In this document: positions 35,985 through 48,900 of the stretch, piece by piece
Layout: each line of letters opens with the position of its first letter
Position numbering within the stretch: the stretch's first letter is position 1
Source of the DNA: Chrysomallon squamiferum
Taxonomy: Eukaryota; Mollusca; Gastropoda; Neomphalida; Peltospiridae
Direction of reading: 5' to 3'
Assembly (NCBI GenBank): GCA_012295275.1
Contig: CM022672.1
Location: 21,180,628-21,242,627 of the forward strand
Length of the DNA: 62,000 nucleotides
Program-made: the position numbers and the translations under genes
The notes under the pieces: model-generated
What the model was told of the DNA's origin: nothing
The model's input: only the letters and a program-made list of their open reading frames with translations
The model's database searches: none

Positions 35985-36165
35985 ATGTATGTATATATAT
36001 ACAGATATATACATATATGCATACACACATACATACATTCACACACACATACACACACACACACATACATACATACATACTTGCGTACATTCATATATAT
36101 ATATATGTATATACATATACATATACACACACATACAAACAAACAAACATACACACATAAACATA
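35985..36165. repeat. (ACAT)/(CA)/(AT) compound array
   Basis: Mixed TATA, TACA and CACA units. Confidence 0.9.
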
Positions 36166-36639
36166 CATGAGTGCAGATATGCAAACATAGATATAACATG
36201 AAAAACTTTATGAGATCAGAAGCAAACAGTGGCTCTTTGTAACATGATAAATATCAATCTGCATTTGTGGGCATTAATTTGAATGTACACAAACACTCTA
36301 TTTTCTATGTTTCCTGTTCTTTGTTCTCCACGAACTCACTGACTATAATTTAAACCTTTGACAGGCCTGTTAGATAGAGGTATACGTAATACATTTTTTT
36401 TCTTTAGTCAGCATTATCTGTATAACAAAGAAACTTGGACTTAATATATTTTAATCTGAGACAGAAACTATTACAGGCTCTTGTGCACATGGCAGAACAT
36501 GCTTCCTGCGATAAATATCCTCATGCACGTAAATTTCACGTTAATTATACGCATAATGTCAAACGCTTTTTTCTTAAAGAAATCTTTGTGGGTATTTCTG
36601 TCTGACTGTCGGTCGATCGGTCAATGTGTATATTATGTA

Positions 36640-36920
36640 CGTGTGTACGTATGTAGTCATGTATGTATGTATGTATGCATGTGTGTATGTATGCATGTGT
36701 GTGTGTATGTGTGTGTGTATGTATGTATGTATGTATGTGTGTATGTATGTGTATGTATGTATGTATGTATGTATGTATGTATGTATGTATGTTGTTTATG
36801 TATGTATGTATGTATGTGTGTATGGATGTATGTATGTATGTGTGCGTGTATGTATGTATGTATGTATGTATGTATGTATGTATGTATGTATGTATGTATG
36901 TATGTATGTATGTGTGTGTA

Positions 36921-36953
<33 letters not shown>

Positions 36954-36975
36954 GCATTCTTGTGTATGTGTTTGT
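36640..36975. repeat. (ATGT)n array, about 335 bases
   Basis: Mostly pure ATGT, ending in a (GT) run. Stop-free in several frames. Confidence 0.95.
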
Positions 36976-37559
36976 GTCAGTAATCGAACTACTATGATGA
37001 ACATTAAAATCTCTAGGGAACCACAATTGCTTGTTTCTTGTCTACAAGAATGATTAAATTACATTTATTACTGTTGTAAAATCTCTTTATTGAACTTAAT
37101 ATTTCCAAATGTCTTCTGGTTACTGTTTCTATACAAAACTGTGAGATATTTTTGGCAGCTAAACGATATAATGAGTCGCAGATCGTCTAACGGTTATTGA
37201 AGTTACTCGGTGTTAATCTCGAATAACAAAAGATTTTAAATGTCTCAGCGGCGCTATAAAAATATTGGTCACAATATATGATGATTATTATTCTTAGTAC
37301 ACTGATATGCATGCAATGTCACACGATATATATATATATATATACTTATGTGAGTGTATATACGTATACATACACAAAATATACATACGTACCAACGTAC
37401 ATACACACACACGCAGACAAACACACATAAATGGTCATATTAATGAATATTTTAACGTAAAACAAGTAAAATGTTATTTAATAAATTATTTATTTTGAAT
37501 AGCCCAGTTTCACTTTCACTGATATCAATGGGCTCGGAAAAGGTAATGTGTTATTAATA

Positions 37560-37870
37560 TATCACATTAAAACTGTCACCTGTTATATTCAAGTAACCCC
37601 ACGTGGAACGTCCGCTCCAAGCTGGAAAAAATTGTATTGGGCCATCATTGTTACCACCATAGATACTCTTTAAGTAAGAAGTGGATAAAGGGTTGGAGAA
37701 AAGCTGATTTATATTTTTCCAGATGAATTCATTCTAGGTGGGTAAACCAGAACCACGTGGACGACAGACGGATTAACCAGGTTTAATTAAAGACAGTTCG
37801 TTACATGTACCTTCGAATTTTCCTCTCGAGGTTACAGTTAGATAAATAGACAGACGGGCGGTTGGAGTGA
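37560..37870. promoter_or_regulatory. Candidate regulatory island with two identical E-box palindromes
   Basis: CCACGTGG occurs at 37599-37606 and 37753-37760, followed by GAACG and ACGAC. A GCCATCATTGTTACC (SOX-like) and ATTAACCAGGTTTAATTAAA lie between or beside them. The stretch has no microsatellite and no frame of note. Confidence 0.3.
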
Positions 37871-38489
37871 TTGATTCTTTTAAAAAAAAAAATGAATATT
37901 ACCTTTATTAATATCATAAAAGTCTTTTACATAATTAAATTAATAATAAAACAAATGAACAATCATGCAATATTTTAATATCTGAAACGCATATTGTCAC
38001 TAACATAGAACGAAATGATTTCATGGATAATAATTTAGCAATTCTGTCTGTCTCTGAGGTCACTACCTCTCAAAACTAGATCTGTATTGTGTCATCCCTA
38101 ATTTGTGTTGCGCAGTATATGTTTATAACGTTTAAGTCGATATCAGTAAGATTGATTACGCTAACTTCTTTTAGATCTGTGCAGTGCTCTGGAAACAGTT
38201 AGTGTTGTATTGCACAATCAGAATATTGCTTGTTTCATCTGAAAATAGTCTGCAATATTGCTTATTACAAAAGCAGAATATGGAGGACGACTGTACACAA
38301 TGGTATGTATTAATTACGCAACCCAGACAAATATGCATCAATACAATCACAGTGTACACGCAAGGTGAGAATGCAACAGAGAACTGATAAAATCAAATTT
38401 ATTGAAATTCATTTGACAACAACAAAAAGATAATTTGAAGAACAATAACAGCATTAAAAAGACAAATGGAAAATTTTAGTAGTTTAAAT

Positions 38490-38800
38490 AACAACAGTAG
38501 CAGTGGTAGCTCAACTAATAAGAATTGTAGAAGCAGTAGTAGCATTGCTGATGGTGGCAATAGTAGCTGAACAAAAAAATAGTAGTAGTAATAGTGATAG
38601 TAATAGTTGAAGCAGTATTACTAGTAGTAATAGTAGTTGCAATAGTATAGTAGTAGCTATAGTGGTAGTGTTAGCAATAGTAATAGTTGAAGCAGTATTA
38701 GTAGCAGTAATAGAAGTTGTAGTTGTAGGAGGAACAGGAAGAGCAGAAACGACAACACCAACAGTAGTAGCACTTGTAGTAGTAGTAGAGTATTAGCAGT
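38490..38800. repeat. Imperfect (TAG)n trinucleotide region
   Basis: AGTAGTAG with CAA/GAA/AGC substitutions; a duplicated TAATAGTTGAAGCAGTATTA segment appears near 38601 and 38680. Confidence 0.8.
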
Positions 38801-39287
38801 AATAGCTATTCTGAGGATGGTATTTTTGAAAAATACTACTACTGACAGACGTATTCAGAACCTGTTTTTGTTCAGAGTTAAAATTGTAGTTATTTCGTCG
38901 TTAATCTGTTATCTATAAAATAACTTGAAAAAAACATCACGCAATGTTTACGTTTTGGTCGTATATATTTACGAGTTCTTTTCAAAATACGTCTGACCTA
39001 AAATCCTAGATTTAGAGAAATATCATATCATGCACGCAGTCGAGGAATGTCAGAATAACAGGTTAGACTGCGAACATGAAGCGGCTTTATTTTAGCCTTT
39101 GTTTTGCTTAAGAGATTTTACACTTGTATATTTCGATGAAGATGCGTAGGCTAGAAGTTAAAAGATATATTGTCAGATAATTAAATTATGAAATATGCAG
39201 TATAATTAACTGGTATTAATAATGAACACAACTATAATTTTTTTGTATATGTATGATTATATATTCCTATATTCACACATACACAAA

Positions 39288-39525
39288 CTTTCAAACATAC
39301 ATACATACATACACACATACATGCATGTATACACAAATACATGCATGCATGCATACATACATACATACATACATACATACATAAATACATACATACATAC
39401 ATACATACATTCATGTATTCATTCATTCATACATACATACATACATACATACATACATACATACATGCATGCATGCATACAAACATACATACATACATAC
39501 ATTCATTCATTCATACATATATATA
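39288..39525. repeat. (ACAT)n array, about 235 bases
   Basis: TACA units with ATGCATGC and CATTCATT interludes. Confidence 0.95.
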
Positions 39526-39865
39526 TATTTACATAGATATAGAGAGAAAAGAGGAGGACATGAATTTATATAAAACTGATATGAAATAATTGAAAGAAAT
39601 AATGTATTTTGTAATTCTAATGAGCAGTAACATAAGGTTTAGTAGAGGCTAATAATCATATAGAAAACACTTTTAAGAACAACGACAAAGTTTGTTAAGC
39701 TGCTTTTCAGTATTTTTCCATTTTAATAAACCAAGCCGTCATCTCTACAATTCAGTATTCATTTTCTTTTACAGTTAAAATTTTTTTTTTTTTTTTTTTT
39801 TTTCAGAATGTTTAGGTAATTATTTCATTGTTATTTCAATTGTTGATTTATGACGCATTAAGACA

Positions 39866-40320
39866 GACTTAAAAAATGTGAGAAGCATCACCTTAGAGGT
39901 ATAACTTTCATTGCGAAATGGGTTTTGTATAAAGATAAAAATAAACAAACATGTCTGCCGTTCCTTAAAATATTTGTGAGATCGCCACTCCCACCCGGAT
40001 TCGAGTAAGCGTTTAATGGATTCAAAAACCAGTGACTGCACATGATAGTAGCGCGACGTTTGAATGAATAAGTTAACGGGTTCAACTCTGCGCAATATAA
40101 CTCAAAATATTGCGAAATATCTTGTAGCAAATAAACAAAAAATTAATTAAGTCGTTTGTCCGGTCATTATTGCCATAACTGTATGCAAGGCTTTGCGTTA
40201 TTTCTCTCACAAATATTTTAAGGACATTTTTATTTATTTATTTTTACCTTTATAAAGAAATTTATTTCGTAATGAAAGTTATACCCGCTAAAATGATGGT
40301 GTCCCTTTCCTTTTTGAAGT
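39866..40320. repeat. Long inverted repeat (foldback/MITE-like)
   Basis: The arm 39866-39982 pairs with 40204-40320. Blocks shared in opposite orientation include GGTATAACTTTCATT, ATAAAGATAAAAATAAA (one difference) and CCTTAAAATATTTGTGAGA. Arms are about 117 bases with moderate divergence; the loop is about 220 bases and has no coding signal. Confidence 0.75.
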
Positions 40321-40859
40321 CGTCAAACCATTCATTATTACCATTGACAATCTAGGACAACTGCGATTACCTTTTTAGGAATTTGGAAATCATTTTATGC
40401 CAAGGCTTTTCGTTATCCTCTAACATAACTTTTCGTTTACATATATTTTGTTATTATAAATCTGTATATACGTTGAATTAAAGATAGTGCTATGGCCATA
40501 GCCTGCACACAACATCAAACTGATCAAAGCTTAATTTTAATAATTTTAAATTATTATCAAACGTTAACAGGGATACAACAGAACTCAAATGAACCGGCTA
40601 AAAGTACATTTAATATGGCAACCTAAACGTTTTAGCGTCTATTTCTGGGCTATGTTTACTCTGTTATTTAAACTTATCTGAAAGACAGGCAAAAATCTGA
40701 AATACAAACACCGTAATGGCTTGAGATATTATATTTTATACGGGATTTAACCAGATAAATTTGACCTAGAACGGCATGCAATAGTCTCAGATTAGGTCGA
40801 GGGTATTCATATCACAGTACGCATGGAACATTATTTTGTTAATAATACATTTTTATTGC

Positions 40860-41250
40860 AGTTCTTTTGCTGCTGGTATTACTATTACATACTCTACTGC
40901 TCCTGCTAACATTACTGAACAGTTATCAGCATAACTACAACTACTACTACTTTGACATACTACTACTGCCACTGCTGCTGCTGCTGATAATATGTATGCT
41001 ACTTCAACTGTTATTACTTCCTGGACTGGTATTAATTATATTAATACTACTATTGTTACTGCTATATCTCCTGCTGCTGTCACTTTTATTATCAATAAAT
41101 TTAGCGTTGTTACTGTTATCATTATTCTTCCTCCCCTCCTCATACTACTACCGCTACTTTTGCTACTACTACCACCACTAACACCATCACCACCACCACC
41201 ATCACTACTACTACTACTATTACTATTATTACTACCACCACCACCAGTAT
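40860..41250. repeat. Imperfect (CTA/CTG)n trinucleotide region
   Basis: About 390 bases of degenerate CTA, CTG, TTA and CCA codons, giving false Leu-rich frames. Confidence 0.85.
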
Positions 41251-41882
41251 GACCCTATATATATATATATATATACAGACACATACATACATACACACAC
41301 ACACATACAGACAAAATATGTTTATGCATAAACACTTCTTAAGACGGAGAGATATCAGATAGACACTGTTGTTGTTGCTGTTGCTGCTGTTGTTATTATT
41401 ACAGTAACTCAAGCGAATAAATTGCGATCAAAACATGAAATGCTCCAGTGAGGCGTACTTTATATATGAAATCTTTCGTTTTTGACACATTGACAATGTC
41501 CCCTGTTATCAGTATCACTGGACGAAGTTAATAAACACCTTTCATATTATGATTTGTCACCCAGTTGTGTATTCTGTAGCACCCCAAAGTCTCTCCCACA
41601 CACGAAGATTCCATGGAAAACAGATACAAATTATATTTTTTTTTGAGATGGGAGCGTGTAAGCGTGTGTGCGTGAGTGCGTGCGTGTGTTTGAATTTATT
41701 TCTTCGTTTACATTACATAGATTATGTGTGTGTTTGTGTGCACAGGTATGTGCCTATGTACATATTACCATTTATGTATGTGCTGTATATGTGTGATGTT
41801 TATAGGTGCCTTTATATAACCAACTAAGATTAAGATTTAAAATATTTTTGTTTAGAAATTTAGAAATAAAGTAACTCAAACA

Positions 41883-42242
<360 letters not shown>

Positions 42243-43356
42243 TAATGAATAATAAGACTCGCGGTCAAATGACAGCTGAGTAAATAACAGAAACATATAC
42301 ATATACTCGTGTATCAGCCAAACCAAATCTGACACACGTTTAAGGACTTGAAACATGCATAGAAACATGCACAATACTCACTCGTACAAAGAAAGAAAAA
42401 GAGAAATGTATAGCGAAAAGGGATACAACAGATAACATGTGTCATTACTGCAGAAATAATCTTCTTCTCTTGGTTTATTTGCTCTTTGCCTATCATAACC
42501 TCTATTCCACGACTGACTTTCCGAAAGACTTTAATTTCAAAACTATGTCTGGTTATATACTTATGTACAAGTGCATAAGTGACAAAGGAAGGTACGAGAA
42601 ATCTTTATATAAACACACACACACACACACGTTATATGTACATAGTTACGTACATAATTATGGACATAGTTAATACATGTATCCGTACATACATACCTGT
42701 ATAATTTATATGTAACAGTAAACTAGCACAGAAATACAGTTTAGAATATAAAATACAAAGTAAACATGACAAATCAGCCAGAGATTTAATAACATGTCGA
42801 GTTGAGAAACTTAATAACACATTTTCTAATCTACGACCAGTTTTAATGTTGACTGTGCTGACACGAAAATACTTGTGTAGTGTGTTTATGTCTTTAAAAT
42901 TTCTGTATTATCTCTAGTACTGATAAAACCCACATGCTCACCATTAAACAAACATATTTAATGTCTTAAGTGTATTTAGCTCCACAGCACTTAACTGTGG
43001 GGTTCTTTTTATTGTTATTATTATTGCTGTTGTTGTTGTCGTTGTTTCTGGATTTTTTTTTTTTTTTTTTTTTTTTAAACCGAATGAAATAAAGCGTGGC
43101 GGATACTTTTCAAATTCTTTAAGATAACTGCTAATGTGTATGTATGTGTATGTAGGTGACCAAGTGGTTTTTGTATTTATTTTATTTTATTTTTATAAAT
43201 TATTACTATATACATTTTTTTTAAATGGGGCCTGATTACGATCATGGAGGTAATTTGAGAACGAAATGAAAATCATTAGTAACAACAGCAGCAAAAATAA
43301 CAACAACAATACGAACAAGGAAAAGACCATGGCGATTTTTGCAAAGAAATGAAGAA

Positions 43357-43361
43357 TTTAA

Positions 43362-43416
<55 letters not shown>

Positions 43417-43419
43417 ATA
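43357..43419. repeat. (AAAT)n microsatellite
   Basis: About 15 AAAT units. Confidence 0.95.
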
Positions 43420-43889
43420 CGTGAACCTTTACACGTGACTCACACGCTGACTTCTGTAATGATAATCTGTATTTGCTCTTATGGAACTGAAAGATTAATA
43501 GCTTATTTTTTCTTTTCCTTTTTACACCTCTTAAAGTTAATCCCAGGAATAACTTGTATACAAACAAACAGCTGAGATATAAAACGTACACGAAAAGAGA
43601 GGCCATTAACCCAGTAACTGCTGTATATGATTAACCAGTATTTAGCCGCTAAGTAGCATATTAAAATTCTTGTGGAGGGTTTTGTTGCTCTGTGTTGTTA
43701 TTGGGATATAAAACTATAAAACTGTTGAAAAGATTTTGTTATCTTACAGTATGCAATAACAGGGATTAAGCTAATTATGTACGTAAAGCGAATATTTTTC
43801 TTCGTATCTCACCAAGGTGATGTTGTTATGATAGTTTTACTGTGAACCATGTTCACTGATTTAAAATTTGATAGTAGATGATGATGGTA

Positions 43890-43945
43890 AAGAAAGAAAC
43901 AAGAAAGAAATGAGAAAGAAATGAGAAAGAAAAATAAGAAAGAAT

Positions 43946-43986
<41 letters not shown>

Positions 43987-43990
43987 AATA
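43890..43990. repeat. (AAAG)n microsatellite
   Basis: Imperfect GAAA units becoming pure AAAG from 43950. Confidence 0.95.
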
Positions 43991-44925
43991 AGAGAATATT
44001 AAATTTAAATTAGCAAATGACAGACACTGATGAACATGCTGACAGATATAAACAGAAATACGGATGCCTGGATGGATGGGCAGGTAGTTAGTCACACAGA
44101 AATACGACTAACATAGAGACACACATAGAAAGAAAGTCTTAATAAAAGAATGAGGGATGTGGACGAAAAGAAGCACAGCAAGAATACGAAGCGTAAATTC
44201 TTGACCTGAGGTTCATTTCCTCGATCTTTATCTAAACACAGCCCCGAACAGTTACAGAACATACTTATAAATACGGTATTTCCACGGCCCATATTAATAA
44301 AAACCAATAAACCAAATACCGTTTTCTTTGTTCAAAGATTGACATTTAAACTTACGAATACTTCTCTAGCTTTTGTTAGTGGAGAACTCGTTTTTATCGG
44401 TATTGTGTCAACAAACAAAAATAATATCGTAAAGCAAACACGGAGTTTTGTCAAGCGTTGGTTTCAAGTATTTGCTAAACTTTTGTGATTGCACACTATG
44501 AAATATTAAACACTTTTTTTTTGATACAAATCGTTGTTTTGAAAATATATTGCCCATTTCGCAGTCTCTTGAAAGAATCAATGAATAATAGCTTAATGAC
44601 AGTTTTCATATATACATACATACATACATACATATATATATACACACACACACACACATACATGCATACAATCATATAGATAGATTGTTGGCGTTTTGTT
44701 TTATTTGCATATTTGTGAATGTCTGGTACAGTGGAGAAAGAATTAGGTGTAAATATGAGGCGGGGAAGAAGATAACATTATGCTTAATGGGAATATCATC
44801 TGAAAATAATTACTTATGGAAAAATGTAAGAAACCGAATTTAATTAAAACTAAAAAAAAGAAAATGTTGTCACCAAATATATCCAGTATATCACATACAT
44901 ATTTACGTCACACTCATAAACGCAA

Positions 44926-44947
44926 GTAATAATAATAATAATAATAA

Positions 44948-44978
<31 letters not shown>

Positions 44979-45015
44979 AAGAAGAAGAAGAAGAAGAAGA
45001 AGAAGAAGAAGAAAA
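44926..45015. repeat. (AAT)n(AAG)n compound microsatellite
   Basis: Eight AAT units then about 21 AAG units. Confidence 0.95.
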
Positions 45016-45463
45016 AACATGAACAATAATAATATAATGTTGATGACGATAAGGACGATGACAAAATGATAATAATGATAATAACATATTCGTTGATTGT
45101 TTTTTTGTAAAATAAATAGCATGTGCGTACAGGTATATCAGCGCGTGTTTGTGCGTCGTGCGTGCCTGAGTTCGAGTTCATGTGTAAGTCTTCTTAAATC
45201 GACGTTTATTTACATCTTTCACTTTATTTTTCTGTTTTCTTACTCTTTCTTTTTCCTATTTAGAAACCATGTGATAGATATTATATCTTAATACATCTAA
45301 TATTTATTTGATTGCTTGGTTTACTTTTATTCTTAGTAAATACTTCATTAACGCTACCCACAGTAGTGAGTTTTATTGAAGGAGTTAGTTCCCCTCAATA
45401 GTGAAAATTAAAATTTACAGTGAAGGAATATTCGTTTTGCTTACTAATAGTTAAACAGAGCAC

Positions 45464-45466
<3 letters not shown>

Positions 45467-45526
<60 letters not shown>
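45467..45526. repeat. (TTA)n microsatellite
   Basis: About 19 TTA units. Confidence 0.95.
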
Positions 45527-45528
<2 letters not shown>

Positions 45529-45950
45529 GATTTTTTAATTGTAGAACATGAAGATATTATCTCTGAATTCTACCACTAAGGCTAATTATATAATTCTGCA
45601 GCAAAAAAAATTGCCTGTTTATACCTTTCTGCTAACAGGAAAACGAGAATAACCCACTCGAATGAGACTACTACTACTACTACTTCTGTTGCTGATATAC
45701 TACTACTACTGCTACTACTACTACCACTACTACTACTAGGACTACGACTACGACTAATAAAATAATAATAATAATAATAATAATAATATTAAATAAAAAC
45801 TAAATAAATAAATAACAAGAAGCTCTTTTAAAAAGCTAAACTGCTGTTCTATGTAACTGCATTTTGTATGTGTGTCTTTGAAAACATCTTCGATAATGGT
45901 CATTTTCAAAAGGAAAGACAACCAGTAAAATGAGTAGAACTATCCGTCGA

Positions 45951-45967
45951 AGAGTTATGTCCCTTAG
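45951..45967 (-). repeat. Copy of the mollusc-type AAGGGAGATAACTCT motif
   Basis: AGAGTTATGTCCCTTAG differs by one base from a short repeat motif widespread in molluscan genomes, recalled from general familiarity. A weaker copy (AAGGGAAACAACTC) sits at 18107-18120 on the other strand. Neighbouring sequence from about 45905 to 46000 may belong to the same element. Confidence 0.35.
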
Positions 45968-46366
45968 GCTGCCACTGTTTTCGTTGCACCTTTAATTTCA
46001 GTAAAACTGTCATTTTTATATACTCTTGTATCGAATAAATTATTTTACAGAGATATGTCGATAAAATAACAAGAAAAGTAACAAGAAAAGAAGCCAGCAA
46101 AATTATAACAATTTATATTGTATTTTACGATAAACAATTATATGTGTTTAACAAAACCCGTGCGCTAAAGTACGACTTCTTTTGGATTTACTGAGATAAA
46201 ACATATTTCTGCTTTAATTGTTACGTTACTAGGTGAAGGTCACAAAGGTCGCTACTATGACGTCATATCAAGGTTTCTGAATTACGCAAATTACCGATCA
46301 CAACTAATCCTACTGAACTTAAATCGCAGCGCAGGAAGAATATGCCAGTCGTTATAAGGACATCAG

Positions 46367-46389
46367 GTATTATTATTATTATTATTATT

Positions 46390-46453
<64 letters not shown>

Positions 46454-46468
46454 TTGTTGTTGTTGTGT
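46367..46468. repeat. (TTA)n(TTG)n compound microsatellite
   Basis: Eight ATT units pass into about 20 GTT units. Confidence 0.95.
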
Positions 46469-46736
46469 TGTTTAGGTTGTTACTGTTATTCTTTTTGTTA
46501 TTGTTGTTGTTAATGAGGACGAAGACTCATTAACAAAAACAATAAAAAAAAAAAAAAAAATAACAGTAACAGCGCAATGCAAACAGTGATGGTGGTGTTA
46601 TTGTTTTACTCCTACTGTAATGACTGCTACTGTCTGTTCTACCTCTGGTACTATTATTATTACTGCTACTGTTACTCATGCTGTATCCTACATACTATTA
46701 CTTCCATTATTGTTACTTAACCACTCATACTATCAC

Positions 46737-46945
46737 CAGGGACGGATTTATTATGAAACTAATGAAGCTTAAGTTTCGAGGCCCCTAGTCCCATGTGGGT
46801 TCCAGATGCGACTTGAAAGCCTGTTATGGAACATTACTGTAGAAGAAGATAAGAATAGTTACCCGACCTAGTAGCTCCTACATTTGTAACCGTAAGGCCC
46901 TAACCTGTAGCTTGTTCAGCTTATATTTAAATCGGGCCCATACTG
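46737..46945. mobile_element. Possible hAT-like non-autonomous remnant
   Basis: It starts CAGGGACGGATTTATTATG and ends, read on the other strand, CAGTATGGGCCCGATTTAAA. The two ends share an imperfect GGG..CGATTTA core. CAGGG(A/G)CGGATTTA is typical of hAT-family termini. No 8-base target duplication matches, so the limits are uncertain. Confidence 0.3.
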
Positions 46946-47109
46946 TAAACACTATTTATTTCTGTGCTGCTACTATTACACCAGTCGCTAATGTTGAACG
47001 TATTGTTATTGTTAATGATGTTGCTGTTGTGGTCAGTGTTGTTGAGTTTGTCGTTATTTAGCTGTTGTAATCGTAGCGGATGTAAACGAATATCTTAAAG
47101 CTAGAAAAC

Positions 47110-47190
47110 CGAAAAGTATCAAAAAATAAATAAATAATTAATTAAATAAAAGTAAAAATAATAATAATAATAATAATAGTAATAATAATA

Positions 47191-47223
<33 letters not shown>

Positions 47224-47362
47224 ATAACAATAACAATAACAATAATAATAATAATAATAAATAATTAAATAATTAAATAAATAAATAAATAAATAAAGTA
47301 ATTAATTAATAAAAAAAATTAAGAAAAAAAATAAATTAAATTAAATTAAAATTAAAAATTAT
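47110..47362. repeat. AT-rich simple sequence (AAT, AAC, AAAT, TTAA)
   Basis: Continuous low-complexity A-rich sequence with (AAT)n and (AACAAT)n subarrays. Confidence 0.9.
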
Positions 47363-47847
47363 AATAATATGTTGCTGGTAAATTTATGTATGGCACTAAG
47401 TATATAAACCATTATGTCACAGTTTTTTTATTTTACTTGCGATATCGGATAACTACAATAATACACTCACTACATAATAGTCTTCTTTATTTTGTGTAGT
47501 ATTTTCTTTCTCGCTCGCCATCTATCTGTATCTCTGTTTGTCTGCATATCCATTAGTGTCTGTAAAATATATAAATCTCTTCAGTGTGTGCATTCTCCAT
47601 AAATCTATTAAATCCATTACGATCATAAAATACAATGTAAAGATGTGAAGTTAATAATATTTTCATATGTGTGTGTGTGGAAGAAAAATATATAGTGTGT
47701 ACAATGATTTCGAAACCTCAGATGTTTAAAGACCATGTATTTTTAATGTAATAATTTTAATTTCTTTGTTGCTAATACATGTGTTAACGTATTGTTTTTA
47801 CTAACTTGTATTGACATACACTCAGAGAGAGGGTATGTCATGTGAGG

Positions 47848-47886
<39 letters not shown>
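47848..47886. repeat. (AT)n microsatellite
   Basis: About 18 AT units followed by GATA units. Confidence 0.95.
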
Positions 47887-47888
<2 letters not shown>

Positions 47889-47972
47889 TAGATAGATGGA
47901 TTAAAAGGAACATGGAGAGTCAAAAGAACTAACTTCAGATAATGGGAAAATAATAAAAAAAAAAAGAAATTT

Positions 47973-48088
47973 GAAAATTACTCGACAAATAAACAAAGAG
48001 TGTGAAAATTACAGGAAAAATAAATAAAGAGTGGGAAAATTACCGGAAAAATAAATAAAGAGTGGGAAAATTACAGGAAAAAGAAGAC
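47973..48088. repeat. 31-base minisatellite, 3.7 copies
   Basis: Units start at 47973, 48004, 48035 and 48066 with GAAAATTAC(A/C)GGAAAAATAA and end AAAGAGTGG. Copies 2 and 3 differ at one base; copy 1 is more diverged. Confidence 0.9.
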
Positions 48089-48119
48089 ATTTGAATAAAG
48101 AAATCAGGAGCAAATAAAC

Positions 48120-48900
48120 ACTTCTCTATCAGTGCGATACTTTGTCCCCTCCCCCATTTAGCCTCTACCCTCCTCTCCGCCCTTTCGCAGGATTACTTAT
48201 TAAGGCAGTCTAATCTGTCGGAGTGTTTGTAGATTTATTATAACACCTTCTCAACCACGATTTGTCATCGTCAGTAACCGTCCTTTTTTTCAGTTTGACA
48301 ACTTAACCGGGTTAAACGCCTTAAATTGGTGGCAAGCGCCATCCTTTGGGACAAAGCGAGGATAATTACGGGTATATAGATCGTAATTGGAAACTGATCT
48401 ACGCAGTCGGTGTCAGCGCATGTATGGGACACCCGTCGAGCCAAATTATCTAGAGTTTAATAACGTCAGACATATTTCACGTTTCCGAGTGCAGTGAAAC
48501 GCCGGCTCGGTTTTCGCCGAACTGATGAAGTGACAGCGTCGTAAAAGAATAACCAGAAAGCCAATAATTACTTCAATAAATTTGACTAATTGTCGTAATT
48601 TACACCTGATAAATGAGCGGGTCGTTGAAAGGTAAACAATTGGCGGGCAAATGTTCTCGGATATTCTATCGTGTCCTACCTAAGCGTCGTTTAAGACTGA
48701 ACCAGCAGGCCTCCCGTTGAATATAATCTTCTTTACCCTGATATATTGGCAAGTAAACATATACTTTTCAGACGTCAGACAGGCGAGATGCGACTGGTTA
48801 TTAAGGTGTGTTATTAGAACCTGTATGAGAATTATAGAAGCAATGACAACGTTGCCCGGTTAGCCGTGATGATAGACTGGTTTCGTTATATCGTGTTACG
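48120..48900. promoter_or_regulatory. Candidate conserved non-coding regulatory island
   Basis: About 780 bases without microsatellites, richer in GC and CpG than the flanks. It has a cluster of homeodomain cores: GATAATTACG (48361), CGTAATTGG (48382), AATAATTAC (48563), and TAATTG with TAATTT (48587-48601). It also has many non-repetitive TGACAG, GCCAAATTATC and AATTGGCGGG stretches. No frame is open long enough for an exon. Regulatory function is inference. Confidence 0.4.

Larger units (their letters stand above)
31162..37560. other. Intergenic DNA downstream of the 422-aa ORF
   Basis: It includes the probable 3' UTR (an AATAAA overlaps the stop; ATTAAA at 31738-31743), a (CA)n tract, a TTTC array and three ACAT/ATGT compound arrays. 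The stretch at 35315-35650 has an unusual, possibly transposon-derived composition. No gene was seen. Confidence 0.5.

Noticed and set aside
40867-41412. Leu-rich (+) and Val-rich (-) hydrophobic frames resembling membrane proteins
   Set aside because: They derive from degenerate CTA/CTG/TTA trinucleotide repeats.
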